A stretch of DNA of 64,000 nt from JAICWP01 sp035252015 (GTDB lineage Bacteria > Acidobacteriota > Terriglobia > Terriglobales > Acidobacteriaceae). Each line of letters starts with the position of its first letter. Position 1 is the first letter of the stretch. The DNA lies in assembly GCA_035252015.1 (NCBI GenBank), contig DATFDP010000121.1:21581-85580 (forward strand). The letters run 5' to 3'. The notes beneath the pieces were generated by a model, which was given only the letters and a program-made list of their open reading frames with translations, made no database searches and was not told the origin of the DNA. The position numbers and the translations under genes were made by a program. This document shows positions 16,989 to 26,524 of the stretch, piece by piece.

Positions 16989-18748
16989 GCTGACTCGTGA
17001 TTACTGAGACCTGACTCCTTTTGTTTTCCATGCTGGCGGGCATAGATTTCCTGCACCCGCTCGATGGTATCGGCCTCCTCGGGCGGCTTGTCGTCGCGGA
17101 TGCGCAGAATGCGGGGAAAACGCAAGGCATAGCCGCTGGCATGGCGGTCGGAGCGCATGATGGCGTTGAATGCGACCTCCAGCACGATTCTGGGCTCCAC
17201 GTCGCGCCAGAAGCCGTGATCGGCGAGCGTGTGCGCCAGGAACCATTCGGTCATGCCAGCGATCTCTTTATCGGTGAGCCCGGAGTAGGCTTTGCCAATA
17301 TTCACCAGCCGGCCGCCATCGCGGACCGCAAACGTGTAGTCGCTAAGCACGCCCACACGCTTGCCGTGCCCGTATTCCACTGACGTGACCACAACATCCA
17401 GTGTGGCCAGTTCGCGCTTCAGCTTTACCCAGGATTGACCGCGCCGTCCGGGAGTGTAGGGCGACTCGAGGCCCTTGATCATCAGGCCTTCGTTCCCGCG
17501 CGCCTGGGCGGCGGCAAATAGCTCTTCCAGGTGCTCCGCAGAGTCGGCGCGCAGCACGGGGGCGCGGATGGCCTCGGCTTGCGTCCGCGATCCCGTCCTC
17601 ACCGCCGGCTCGAAAGTGAGCTGCCCCTGCGGGTCGGGGGTGCGTGCCACGGCGGAGCGGCGGGTACGCGAAAATGCGAAGTCGAGCAGGGAGGCGCGTT
17701 GGCGTAGCGGCTGATCTATTACTAAGTCTCCGTCAACATAGAGCACATCGAACGCGACGTAGGCCACAGGCACCTGACGCATCATTGTCTCTGTCACTGT
17801 TTTTCGGCCCAGGCGCTTCTGCAGTTCGGAGAAGGGAAGGGCGTGAGATTCCATACTTTCATCTGCCGCGCGATTCCAGGCCACGATTTCACCGTCGAGG
17901 ATGAGTTCGCCGGAAAATCCCGCCAGTGCCTCCGCCAGCTCGGGAAAAGATTCGGTCACATCATCCAGCGTACGGGAGAACAGCCGCGCCTCGCCACCGC
18001 GGCAATGCGCCTGTGCGCGAATGCCATCGTACTTATCTTCTACCTGCGCATGCTGGAAGAAGGTGAATGCCTCCTCCGCCGATTGCACCGGGCTGGCCAG
18101 CATGAAGCCGATGGGATGAAACAGGCGCATGTGCGCCTCGCCCAGACGGTTGTCGATTGCCAGGCGGCAGGTCTCGCCGATATCCCCCAGCATCATGTTG
18201 GCCCGCTGCACCGTCCTCGCCTCCAGGCCGTAAGCTTTGGCGATGCCCTCTTCGACCAGGCTTTCCTTCATCCCAATGCGCAGGTCCCCAGTCATGATTT
18301 TGACCAGATATTTCGCTTCCAGGGGTGTGGCCTCTTCCAGAAGAAGGCAGAGCAGCTTGAATTTGGCGGCGGCGCCTCGGGTGGCCGAGATCTGGCGAAA
18401 CACTTGTTCCACCTGCTTGACGTTAAGCGACCGGACAGGCGGCTGGTTATGTCTGCCGGACAAAATGTCGTAAGCGGCCGCACCCAGGTCACCGCGTCGG
18501 CGATAAGCAGCGGTCATGGCGGCCTCGCTCTCGCCGCATAACTCCTGCACCGCTTTCCACAACTGGGTGCCGCCGATCCCCAGCGTAGTCTCGTCGTATG
18601 CCGGAAAGGGGCGGCCGGAAAGAAATACCGCCGAAACCCCTGCCTCATCCGCGCAGCGCGAGCGCAGGTAGTCGGACACGATCTGTGTCTTTTCCAGCTT
18701 TTTCGTGGTGCGAGCGATGGCTTCGCAGGCCGGCGCCAGAAGATACAT
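16979..18748 (-). CDS. ATP-dependent DNA ligase (archaeal-like type)
   Basis: Seals nicks using ATP. The 589 residues have the DNA-binding N-terminal domain, then the nucleotidyltransferase domain with motif I E-D-K-Y-D-G-I-R (adenylated lysine K239), ELILDGEIVAW (motif III region) and GNEGLMIKGLESPY (motif IV), then the OB-fold domain with WVKLKRE (motif V). Full-length archaeal/eukaryal-like ATP ligases occur as accessory repair enzymes beside the essential NAD ligase. No Ku or LigD-type polymerase domain is linked, so I do not propose an end-joining role. The stop codon lies inside the T-run of a plus-strand terminator. Confidence 0.92.
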   Translation of the reverse strand: MYLLAPACEAIARTTKKLEKTQIVSDYLRSRCADEAGVSAVFLSGRPFPAYDETTLGIGGTQLWKAVQELCGESEAAMTAAYRRRGDLGAAAYDILSGRHNQPPVRSLNVKQVEQVFRQISATRGAAAKFKLLCLLLEEATPLEAKYLVKIMTGDLRIGMKESLVEEGIAKAYGLEARTVQRANMMLGDIGETCRLAIDNRLGEAHMRLFHPIGFMLASPVQSAEEAFTFFQHAQVEDKYDGIRAQAHCRGGEARLFSRTLDDVTESFPELAEALAGFSGELILDGEIVAWNRAADESMESHALPFSELQKRLGRKTVTETMMRQVPVAYVAFDVLYVDGDLVIDQPLRQRASLLDFAFSRTRRSAVARTPDPQGQLTFEPAVRTGSRTQAEAIRAPVLRADSAEHLEELFAAAQARGNEGLMIKGLESPYTPGRRGQSWVKLKRELATLDVVVTSVEYGHGKRVGVLSDYTFAVRDGGRLVNIGKAYSGLTDKEIAGMTEWFLAHTLADHGFWRDVEPRIVLEVAFNAIMRSDRHASGYALRFPRILRIRDDKPPEEADTIERVQEIYARQHGKQKESGLSNHESAKK

Positions 18749-18826
18749 TGCGTTCAGTTCGATGCGGCAATGCAGGGGCTGGGCTCAGCTTCTCCCCCAC
18801 AGGGCGGAGCCCCACGCCCACACGGT

Positions 18827-19396
18827 TCATCTCTTTTGCAGCAATGCCGCCTGGCTGCTGCGTATCTGGGGCCGCTCCAGCACTAAGAAGCCGGCTTGGG
18901 CCGCATCGCGCAGTTCAGCTTCGAACTCCTCGTCCTTGACGTGGCCTGCCGGCTCAACCAACAGCAGGCGCGCGCTCGGCTTCGAGACGGCCGCAGCTTC
19001 TGCAAAGAAAGGTCCGGGAGAAGGCATCTCATGCAGCACAGCGAAGGCGAGGATAAAATCCACTGTGCCCCTGAGATCAGAAATGCCCATGGAATCGGCT
19101 GCGACCAAGCGGGCATCTACCCTCGATTCCACCCCCGCCTTGGCTACTCGGTGCTTCAGTTTGCTCAGCATCTTCGGCTGAACATCTACAGCCACTACCC
19201 GTCCCTCGGAGCCCACCAGGCGGGCGAGGGGAATTGTGAAGAATCCCATGCCGGGTCCCGGCTCCAACACGGTCATGCCCTCCCGGACGAAGGGGCTCAG
19301 GAGTTTAGCCGGATTTACCTGCAGCCGCCGCAGCGGCGAAATAAGAAAGTATCCTAGCCACCAGGGGCAGACGCGATGACCCATGCTGTTCCTCAC
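18827..19396 (-). CDS. Class I SAM-dependent methyltransferase
   Basis: A 189-residue Rossmann-fold methyltransferase of unknown substrate. Motif I is V-L-E-P-G-P-G-M-G-F-F, followed by VVAVDVQPKMLSKLK (acidic residue binding the SAM ribose) and FILAFAVLHEMP (motif IV region), as in UbiE/Methyltransf_11 proteins. It lies 78 bases upstream of the ligase gene in the same direction. Small size and lack of a substrate domain prevent a finer call. Confidence 0.82.
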   Translation of the reverse strand: MRNSMGHRVCPWWLGYFLISPLRRLQVNPAKLLSPFVREGMTVLEPGPGMGFFTIPLARLVGSEGRVVAVDVQPKMLSKLKHRVAKAGVESRVDARLVAADSMGISDLRGTVDFILAFAVLHEMPSPGPFFAEAAAVSKPSARLLLVEPAGHVKDEEFEAELRDAAQAGFLVLERPQIRSSQAALLQKR

Positions 19397-19602
19397 AACA
19401 GCTTTCCTAGGTAGGATAAACGCTGGCGCCTGAAGTTGGTTTACGATGGCCGGGTAATTGGTAGCTGGCAGTTAGTAGTCGGTGCTCAGGGAAGAAGTAT
19501 TGCCAACCACCAGCTACCGTATCGTGACATTTCAAGGCTTCTGCGCTAGGCTAAAGCTTCCTGAGGCTGTTTCCCGAGGCCATCCGGAGTCATCTAATTA
19601 CC

Positions 19603-20589
19603 ATGCGATTTTTGTGTCAGATGTTGCGGTTCCTGGTGGCGTTACAGCTTCTGCCCGCTCTGGAGAGCGGCGAGGAGACGCTGGTCGGTGGCCAGGCCGT
19701 CCTGGAGGGCGTAATGATGCGGTCGCCCCATGCCTGGGGCATCGCGGTTCGCAAGCCTTCCGGCGAGATCACTACGCACACCGAGCCGCTGGAACGCCTT
19801 TCAGAAAAGCACAAATGGATGGGCTGGCCGGTAGTGCGTGGAGTCATCACGCTGGGACATGCCATGACCCTTGGTTTCCGGGCCCTCAAGTTTTCTGCAA
19901 ACGCCGCGCTGACGGAGGCGCCCCAACCGGAGAGCGGTAAGAAGATTGAGTTCAGCGGTTGGCTGGCAGCAGTAAACGTCGCCATCTCGGTCGGCTTTTT
20001 CATCTTTATGTATAAGTTCCTGCCCCTGGTGGCAGCCACGGAACTAAGAAAGGTATCGCCGGTGTTCGGCGAGCAGGTGGTCTTTAACGTGGTGGACGGC
20101 GTCATCCGCATCGCCCTGTTTCTGCTTTTTATCTGGGGCACTTCGCTGTGGAAGGACATTCGCCGAGTTTACGAATACCACGGAGCCGAGCACAAAACCG
20201 TCTTTGCCTTCGAGTCGGGTGACCCACTCAGCATCCCCGAAGCGCAAAAATATTCCACGTTTCACCCTCGTTGCGGCACGAGTTTCCTGATGACGGTTAT
20301 GCTGATCTCCATCGCCTTTTACACCGCCGTGCCGGTTTACACTTTTTGGGCTCGGTTCGCAATTCGCATCGCTCTACTACCACTGATCGCCGGGGTGTCC
20401 TACGAGATCATCCGCTTTGCCGCCAAGCACCGCGGCTCACTATTCGCAATGATGACCGCTCCCGGGCTCTGGCTGCAGCGTATCACCACCCAGTCTCCAG
20501 CTGACGACCAGGTTGAGTGCGCCATACTGGCCTTGAATGAAGCCATGGCGCTGGAAGCGCAAAGGGGCGGGGAGTTGGTCATCGCCTAG
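19603..20589 (+). CDS. DUF1385 (YqhQ-like) integral membrane protein
   Basis: A 328-residue membrane protein of unknown function. Diagnostic blocks are VGGQAVLEGVMMRSP, Y-E-Y-H-G-A-E-H-K-T (a conserved His/Glu cluster suggesting a metal site) and FHPRCGTSFL. Four or so hydrophobic segments follow residue 120. DUF1385 genes are commonly found just upstream of prfA and prmC, exactly as here, which suggests a conserved though unexplained link. The ATG at 19603 gives a hydrophobic N-terminus before the first conserved block; no strong ribosome-binding site was seen. Confidence 0.88.
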   Translation: MRFLCQMLRFLVALQLLPALESGEETLVGGQAVLEGVMMRSPHAWGIAVRKPSGEITTHTEPLERLSEKHKWMGWPVVRGVITLGHAMTLGFRALKFSANAALTEAPQPESGKKIEFSGWLAAVNVAISVGFFIFMYKFLPLVAATELRKVSPVFGEQVVFNVVDGVIRIALFLLFIWGTSLWKDIRRVYEYHGAEHKTVFAFESGDPLSIPEAQKYSTFHPRCGTSFLMTVMLISIAFYTAVPVYTFWARFAIRIALLPLIAGVSYEIIRFAAKHRGSLFAMMTAPGLWLQRITTQSPADDQVECAILALNEAMALEAQRGGELVIA

Positions 20590-20745
20590 CAGTTGACGGC
20601 CGACGTATAAAACCCGCCTAGCAATACTGCGAACAGTTACACTCTATTCAAGTTCTTCCGCTAAAAGGCGTTCGGCGACTCTTAGTCAAAGGCGGAGAGC
20701 GGACAGCCATAGGCCAAGGACGGTTATTCACGCCAAACCCGACCC

Positions 20746-21825
20746 ATGTTTGAACGGCTCGACCAACTCGAAACCCGCTACCAGGAATTGGAGCGCTCCC
20801 TCGCTTCGCCGGAGGTTATCTCCGACTCGGCCAAATACCAAAAGGCCGCCAAAGCTCACAGCGAACTCACGCCCGTGGTGGAGAAGTACCGCGAATACAA
20901 GGACTTGAAGCGGGGTATCGAGGAGAGCAAGGCGATGCTGGCGGAGGAGAAAGACCAAGAGATGCGAGCCTACGCCCAGGAAGAGCTGGACAAACTGGAG
21001 GAGCGCGCCGGGCAGGTGGAGCAAGAGCTCAAGGTCCTGCTGCTGCCGAAGGACCCGAACGATGAGAAGAACATCGTTCTGGAGATACGCGCCGGCACCG
21101 GCGGGGACGAGGCCACCCTTTTCGCCGCGGAAATGTTCCGCATGTACACCCGTTACGCCGAGACGCAGCGCTGGAAGGTGGAAGTTCTTTCTACGTCGGA
21201 ATCGGGCGTGGGTGGGCTGAAGGAAGTGATCGCCATCATCGAGGGTGACCGCGTCTACTCGCGGCTAAAGTATGAGAGCGGCGTGCACCGGGTGCAGCGC
21301 GTGCCGGAGACTGAGCAGCAGGGCCGGGTGCATACTTCCGCGGTCACCGTCGCGGTGCTTCCCGAAGCCGAAGACGTGGACATCAAGATCGAAGCCAAGG
21401 ACCTGCGCATTGACACCTTCTGCTCCTCCGGCCCAGGCGGCCAATCGGTGAATACGACCTATTCCGCGGTACGTGTCACCCATATTCCGACCGGGGTAGT
21501 GGTGAGCTGCCAGGACGAAAAATCCCAGATTAAGAACCGGGAAAAGGCCATGCGGGTGCTGCGCTCTCGGCTCTACGAAATCGAACTGCAAAAGCAGCAG
21601 GAGCAGCTGGCGAAAGAACGGCGTGCCATGGTTGGCACCGGCGACCGCAGTGAAAAGGTCCGCACTTACAACTTTCCGCAGAACCGTGTTACCGATCACC
21701 GGATCGGCCTGACTCTGCACCAGTTGGGCGAGGTGATGGACGGCAAGCTCCAGCCCATCATTGACGCCCTCGTCACGCACTACCAGGCGGAAAAGCTGAA
21801 GCAGGAAACGGCCACGGTGGGGTGA
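20746..21825 (+). CDS. prfA: Peptide chain release factor 1
   Basis: Recognises UAA and UAG and triggers peptide release. The 359 residues match RF1 length. The codon-recognition site is V-P-E-T in HRVQRVPETEQQGRVHTSA (the P-x-T motif of RF1, against SPF in RF2), and the catalytic G-G-Q lies in SSGPGGQSVNTTYSAVRV; its Gln is the residue methylated by PrmC, encoded next. prmC starts 78 bases downstream. UGA would be read by RF2, encoded elsewhere. Confidence 0.97.
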   Translation: MFERLDQLETRYQELERSLASPEVISDSAKYQKAAKAHSELTPVVEKYREYKDLKRGIEESKAMLAEEKDQEMRAYAQEELDKLEERAGQVEQELKVLLLPKDPNDEKNIVLEIRAGTGGDEATLFAAEMFRMYTRYAETQRWKVEVLSTSESGVGGLKEVIAIIEGDRVYSRLKYESGVHRVQRVPETEQQGRVHTSAVTVAVLPEAEDVDIKIEAKDLRIDTFCSSGPGGQSVNTTYSAVRVTHIPTGVVVSCQDEKSQIKNREKAMRVLRSRLYEIELQKQQEQLAKERRAMVGTGDRSEKVRTYNFPQNRVTDHRIGLTLHQLGEVMDGKLQPIIDALVTHYQAEKLKQETATVG

Positions 21826-21903
21826 GGCGAGTACCCAGTACCTGGTACTTAGTTGCCAGAAGCTCTGCAGTGACTGGGATTAGTGGCACTGAGAACTGAC
21901 CCC

Positions 21904-22740
21904 ATGCAGCTTCGCCACGCAATTCAAAGCGCAGAAAATCGGCTGCAAGCCGCCCACGTAGGTTCGCCACGGATGAACGCCGAACTACTCGCCATGTTTG
22001 TGCTGGGCTGTGATCGTGCCTACCTCTACGCCCACGGCGAACATGCGCTGACTAAAGACGAGATGGCGCGTTACGATGATGCCTTGGGCGAGCGCGCCCG
22101 CGGAGTGCCCGCGCAATACATTACCGGGCACCAGGAGTTCTGGGGCATGGACCTGATCGTTTCGCCCGCCGTGCTCATCCCCAGGCCTGAGACTGAACAC
22201 GTGATCGAAACTGTGCTGGACCTAGCACGCAACCAGCCTCCACACAACATGGTAGATGTGGGCACCGGCTCCGGCTGCATTGTTCTGGCGCTTGCCAAGG
22301 AATTCCCCAAGGCCAGAATCCACGCGACGGACATTTCCGCCGAAGCTCTGGAAATTGCCCGCGCCAATGCGGCCCGCCATCAGCTGCAAGAGCGGATTCA
22401 GTTCCACCGCGGCGATCTGCTGGCTGGTATGGAGGAGAACGCTTTCGATTACGTGGTTTCCAATCCTCCCTACATAGGCGACTGGGAGGCCGATTCCGTC
22501 GAAGCCCAGGTGCGTCGCTTCGAGCCCCGCCACGCGCTGTTTGCCGGCGCCACCGGCCTCGAAATGTTTGCCCGGCTAATTCCCCAGGCGCGCAAAGCCA
22601 TGCAGGCGGGCGGCTGGCTGATAATGGAAATGGGGCAGTCTAGCCGGGACAGGGTTTGCGAGCTATTGAAGGATTGGGAGGAGATTCGCGTCACCAACGA
22701 TCTGCAAGGCATTGCGCGAGTCGTCGCGGCGCGGAGATGA
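21904..22740 (+). CDS. prmC: Release factor glutamine methyltransferase
   Basis: Methylates the Gln of the GGQ motif in RF1 and RF2. The 278 residues from ATG 21904 include the N-terminal helical domain, SAM motif I (V-D-V-G-T-G-S-G-C-I) and the substrate-binding N-P-P-Y in VVSNPPYIGDWE. A more upstream GTG at 21883 would add seven residues and looks less likely. It follows its substrate gene prfA, the standard arrangement. Confidence 0.96.
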   Translation: MQLRHAIQSAENRLQAAHVGSPRMNAELLAMFVLGCDRAYLYAHGEHALTKDEMARYDDALGERARGVPAQYITGHQEFWGMDLIVSPAVLIPRPETEHVIETVLDLARNQPPHNMVDVGTGSGCIVLALAKEFPKARIHATDISAEALEIARANAARHQLQERIQFHRGDLLAGMEENAFDYVVSNPPYIGDWEADSVEAQVRRFEPRHALFAGATGLEMFARLIPQARKAMQAGGWLIMEMGQSSRDRVCELLKDWEEIRVTNDLQGIARVVAARR

Positions 22741-22842
22741 TGACGTTGGCCCGTGCTACGCTTTGGATTTCGGCTTAGGAGTCGGATGGGTCCCGTAGAT
22801 CTCCAGTTCGGTGCGGACTCACCTGAGCGTGACCCCGGAGTC

Positions 22843-23379
22843 CTAGGCTACGCCCGCCACTCTAAACAGCTTCATCTGTTCCTCGAATTTCACCCCTTCC
22901 AGTTCGAGCAGCCAGCGCTTGGCCGGCAATCCCCCGCCATAGCCGCCCAGAGTGCCATCGGAGGCAATCACCCGATGGCAGGGAACCACAATGGCCACGG
23001 GATTATCGTGATTGGCCATGCCTACCGCGCGAAATCCGCGCGGCTGACCCACCGCCCGCGCGATCTCGGCGTACGTGCGCGTTTCACCGTAAGGGATGTC
23101 GAGCAGCTTCTGCCAGCAGCGCCGCTGGAAGTCGGTGCCACGCAGGTCGAGCTCAAAGCCGAACTCGCGCCGATGCCCGGCAAAGTATTGCTCCAACTCC
23201 ACGGCGAAGGGGCGCATTTTTGTCGCCGACTCTTCCCAGCACGCATTGGCAAAGTGGCTGTTTCGAGGCGGAAAGACCCCACGCACGAATTCCAGCAGGG
23301 CCAAGCCACGCTCCGAAGCCGCGAGTAATAATGGTCCAACGGCAGAGGATCGCATACGCCAGTAGTGCAGTGTTTCCAT
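22843..23379 (-). CDS. ogt: Methylated-DNA-[protein]-cysteine S-methyltransferase
   Basis: Repairs O6-alkylguanine by irreversible transfer to its own Cys. The active site I-V-V-P-C-H-R-V-I is followed by GTLGGYGGGLPAKRWLL, the canonical C-terminal block, and the helix-turn-helix block RGTDFQRRCWQKLLDIPYGETRTYAEIA is intact. The frame extends 76 codons further upstream to 23607, but that stretch looks non-coding. The Met at 23379 (METLHYWRM) gives 178 residues, the usual Ogt length, and leaves about 280 bases of divergent promoter space to hemL. Confidence 0.93.
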   Translation of the reverse strand: METLHYWRMRSSAVGPLLLAASERGLALLEFVRGVFPPRNSHFANACWEESATKMRPFAVELEQYFAGHRREFGFELDLRGTDFQRRCWQKLLDIPYGETRTYAEIARAVGQPRGFRAVGMANHDNPVAIVVPCHRVIASDGTLGGYGGGLPAKRWLLELEGVKFEEQMKLFRVAGVA

Positions 23380-23660
23380 AGATATCAGCCTAGCACAGGG
23401 TTCTACTAGGCGGCGTGCGCAGCCGGTTGTCAGCTCAGGATCAAAAAGAAAGCTAAACTTAGAACTCCAGGTGGAGCCGCCGAGAGAGAACGAGGACTTC
23501 CCAGAACCATGCCCATTGTCGTCGCTCACAAGAAGCGCCCTGACTCCGTGGCGAACGAAGGCGTCCGCCAGCTGTTTCATGGTGCTCTGCGGAGTCTGGC
23601 TGATCACGCGTTCTACTGAGGTGTCCTCAGGTTGGGTATAGTAGCTGCTTTGGAGGCCAG

Positions 23661-24962
23661 ATGGGTCGCAAGACGCAAGAGTCTCGCAAGCTGCAAAAAC
23701 GCGCCGAGGCGGTGATCCCCGGCGGAGTGGATTCCCCGGTACGGGCTTTCCAGGCAGTGGGCGGCGATCCTCCTTTCATCGTGCGAGGCGAGAGTTCGCG
23801 TATCTGGGACGCGGATGGCAACGAGTACATAGAATACCTGGGCTCATGGGGACCACTGATTATGGGCCACGCCGCGCCGGAGGTGGTGGAGGCCGTGATC
23901 GAAGCGGCCCGCAAGGGTACCAGCTTTGGGGCTTCCAACCCGCTGGAGCCGGAGCTGGCGGAGGTGGTGCTCTCCGCCTTTCCAAAAATGGAGAAGATCC
24001 GTTTTGTGAATTCGGGCACGGAAGCGACGATGTCTGCAATCCGGCTGGCCCGCGCCTACACTAAACGCAAGTACGTGGTGAAATTCGAAGGCTGCTACCA
24101 TGGACATGCTGATGCGCTGCTGGTGAAGGCAGGGTCAGGCGTGGCCACACTCGGAATTCCGGGTTCGGCCGGCGTTCCCGAGGAATTCACGCAGTTCACG
24201 CTGGCTTTGCCCTTCAATGATGCCGACGCGGTAGACCAGGCGTTCAAGAAGTTTAAAGGCCAGATTGCCTGCGTCATCGTGGAGCCAGTGGTGGGCAACA
24301 TGGGGTGTGTCCCGCCGACGAAGGGATACTTGGATGCCCTGCGTTACATCACTTCGCGGGATAATGCGCTGCTGATTTTCGACGAAGTGATGACCGGCTT
24401 CCGCCTGGCTTTTGGCGGGGCGCAGGAAGTGTTTGGCACGGCGCCCGACATGACTACGCTGGGCAAGATTATTGGCGGCGGCTTGCCCGTGGGCGCCTAC
24501 GCCGGCGCAGCAGAAATAATGGACATGGTGGCACCACTCGGCCCGGTGTATCAGGCGGGCACGCTTTCTGGCAATCCACTGGCTATGGCGGCGGGCTTGG
24601 CCACGGTGTGCTACCTGCGCGAAAACCGAGAACTCTACGGGCGCATGGAGCGGACTGCCGCCACGCTGGTGACCATGGTGGCCGAAGCGGCAAGAGAGGC
24701 GGGTGTGCCCATCACGTACAACCGTGTGGGCTCCATGTTTACCTGGTTCTTCGCCGAAGGGCCAGTGACCAACTGGGTTAGCGCTTCGAAAAGCGACACT
24801 GAAGCCTTTGGCCGCTTCCATCGTGCCATGCTGGAAGAGGGGGTGTATCTGCCGCCTTCGCAATATGAAGCGGCGTTCCTCAGTGCCGCCCATACCGATG
24901 AAGACGTGCGTCAAACCGTTGCGGCGGCTCGGGCGGCATTCGCGGTGGTGGAAGCAAAGTAA
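23661..24962 (+). CDS. hemL: Glutamate-1-semialdehyde 2,1-aminomutase
   Basis: PLP enzyme that isomerises glutamate-1-semialdehyde to 5-aminolevulinate, the C5 route to haem. The 433 residues fit the family. Visible hallmarks are AVIPGGVDSPVRAF at the start, FVNSGTEATMSAIRLAR (phosphate-binding), LIFDEVMTGFR and T-T-L-G-K-I-I-G-G-G-L with the PLP lysine K269. It is transcribed divergently from ogt and monocistronic here; other haem genes are not in the window. Confidence 0.97.
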   Translation: MGRKTQESRKLQKRAEAVIPGGVDSPVRAFQAVGGDPPFIVRGESSRIWDADGNEYIEYLGSWGPLIMGHAAPEVVEAVIEAARKGTSFGASNPLEPELAEVVLSAFPKMEKIRFVNSGTEATMSAIRLARAYTKRKYVVKFEGCYHGHADALLVKAGSGVATLGIPGSAGVPEEFTQFTLALPFNDADAVDQAFKKFKGQIACVIVEPVVGNMGCVPPTKGYLDALRYITSRDNALLIFDEVMTGFRLAFGGAQEVFGTAPDMTTLGKIIGGGLPVGAYAGAAEIMDMVAPLGPVYQAGTLSGNPLAMAAGLATVCYLRENRELYGRMERTAATLVTMVAEAAREAGVPITYNRVGSMFTWFFAEGPVTNWVSASKSDTEAFGRFHRAMLEEGVYLPPSQYEAAFLSAAHTDEDVRQTVAAARAAFAVVEAK

Positions 24963-25170
24963 TTAACGATTGACGAATTACGATTGGAAAATGCCGCGCT
25001 GCCCTGGAGACAATCAGACAAGCTGATAGCCGGGCCGCTCCCTTGCCTCCATTCTGGGCAATGATCCCAGTTCGAGAGTCCGGCACTTTCGTAAGTCCCC
25101 CAAGTTATCCCTGACGCATTCAGGCCGCCTTATAAGGGAGAAAGGCGAGACTCTCGCCCTGGGTGGTGCT

Positions 25171-25581
25171 ATGGAATCCCCGGTATCATCTCTGGAATGC
25201 AGATCCGCGGCGAGCGTCGCCGGTAGCGGTCCGGCCAGCCAACTGGAAGACGCGAAGAAATGGCTGGGAAGCGGCCACGAGCGGCGGGTGCGAGTACGCG
25301 TGTCCTCGCGGCTCCCGCTGAGTGTCAAGTTTGGCGGAATCTATGAAAGCCCGGCGGAAGCCTCCGATATCAGCGCCCGTGGTATGTTTTTTGCCCTGCA
25401 GCAACGGCTGGAGATAGGAACTGCCATTGAATTGGTTTTCCGCCTGCCCCGGCATGTGATTGGCGTGGATGGCATCTGGTTGCGCTGCCCGGCAGAGGTG
25501 GTGCGGGTGCAAGAGGGCTTGCCGGGAGGCAGGTTTGGAATTGCAGCGAAGATCACGAGTTACGAGATCTTCGTCGGATGA
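25171..25581 (+). CDS. PilZ domain protein
   Basis: A 136-residue protein that is mostly a single PilZ domain, a c-di-GMP binding fold. The basic motif is E-R-R-V-R-V-R-V (about residues 37-44) and the second motif is D-I-S-A-R-G-M (66-72), matching RxxxR and (D/N)xSxxG, so ligand binding is likely retained. No effector domain is fused. It is the only obvious c-di-GMP receptor in the window, and may act on envelope or exopolysaccharide functions encoded further on; that link is inference. Confidence 0.88.
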   Translation: MESPVSSLECRSAASVAGSGPASQLEDAKKWLGSGHERRVRVRVSSRLPLSVKFGGIYESPAEASDISARGMFFALQQRLEIGTAIELVFRLPRHVIGVDGIWLRCPAEVVRVQEGLPGGRFGIAAKITSYEIFVG

Positions 25582-25628
25582 GCTGAAGGGAATCGCGACG
25601 TTCTTCAATGACGATTTGGAAGAGGTTT

Positions 25629-25661
25629 TCAATCGTCAATCGCAAATCTTCAATCGTCAAT
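25629..25661. repeat. Short CAATCGTCAAT repeat
   Basis: CAATCGTCAATCGCAAAT is followed by TTCAATCGTCAATTTT between the convergent PilZ and deacetylase genes. It is the same class of intergenic micro-repeat as at 24963-24986 (GATTGACGAATTACGATTG). Confidence 0.5.
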
Positions 25662-26363
25662 TTTCTCTTTCATCATCTCCGGCACAGTTACGAACGTGAA
25701 CCCTTGGTCGCGGCAACGGCCGATGAGTTGGTTCACGGCGCTGACCGTGAAGGAACGATCCACACCCAGGTAGCGGTGCCCGCCATCGTGCAGCAAAATA
25801 ACGTCGCCGCCTTCCACGCTGCCCATCACCTTGTTTTCAACCTCGCCAGCCGATTTGGCGTCCCAATCCCAGCCACTCACGCTCCATAACACCGGTATCA
25901 GCCCGCAACGGCGCACCGCCCGCAGCGCCTGGGGCGTGCGGCCGCCATAAGGTGGGCGAAACAGGCTGGAGTGCGCGCCTAGCGTCTGCTGCAGCACGTC
26001 AGCACAACGCCTGATCTGGCTCTCCACCTCTTTGGGCCGCACAAAAATCAGATTGGGATGATCATGCGTGTGGTTCCCGATCACGTGGCCTGCGGCGGCG
26101 ATCTGGCGAGCGATCTCGGGGCGTTGCGCTACAAAGCGACCGATCAGAAAGAAGGTGGCGCAGATTTGGTGGCGGTCCAGGACCTCCAGCAACCGTGGCG
26201 TCCAGGGATCGTTCGGGCCATCGTCGAAGGTGAGGGCCAGTTGGCGCGAGCCCTCGCCGGCGCCGATAAAGGTGCGGCCAAAAAGCTGGGAACGTGGCGC
26301 CATAGTGTTGTAGCCGGCGGCGGCCAGGCTAGCCAGGCCGGCAGTGGCGAGAAGGCCGAGCAT
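25650..26363 (-). CDS. Polysaccharide deacetylase (NodB/CE4)
   Basis: Removes N-acetyl groups from chitin-, peptidoglycan- or exopolysaccharide-type substrates. From ATG 26363 the 237 residues show a hydrophobic N-terminal segment (LLATAGLASLAAAG), then all NodB motifs: L-T-F-D-D-G-P-N (catalytic base and metal Asp), H-T-H-D-H-P (metal His pair), R-P-P-Y-G-G, and the C-terminal VILLHDGG. The open frame runs 114 codons further upstream but that part is not protein-like. The N-terminal segment suggests membrane anchoring or secretion. It could act on the exopolysaccharide made by the later cluster, but they are not linked. Confidence 0.92.
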   Translation of the reverse strand: MLGLLATAGLASLAAAGYNTMAPRSQLFGRTFIGAGEGSRQLALTFDDGPNDPWTPRLLEVLDRHQICATFFLIGRFVAQRPEIARQIAAAGHVIGNHTHDHPNLIFVRPKEVESQIRRCADVLQQTLGAHSSLFRPPYGGRTPQALRAVRRCGLIPVLWSVSGWDWDAKSAGEVENKVMGSVEGGDVILLHDGGHRYLGVDRSFTVSAVNQLIGRCRDQGFTFVTVPEMMKEKIDD

Positions 26364-26524
26364 TGGGGGATTGTAAATGGTAGGCGGCTGGAAACAGCTC
26401 CGCTTGCCGAAGCGGCTAGAGCACCCGTACAAACTCCGTTCAACCTGGGTGGGGTGCTTTTCTGCCAATTGCCAGAGACACTCAGGCGAGATATCCTGCC
26501 TAGCGACCCGGAAAATCTGCTGAA

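Noticed and set aside
16678..17007. 109-codon plus-strand frame before the ligase gene
   Set aside because: No ribosome site, no recognisable domain, runs into the ligase gene in antisense, and is crossed by a terminator.
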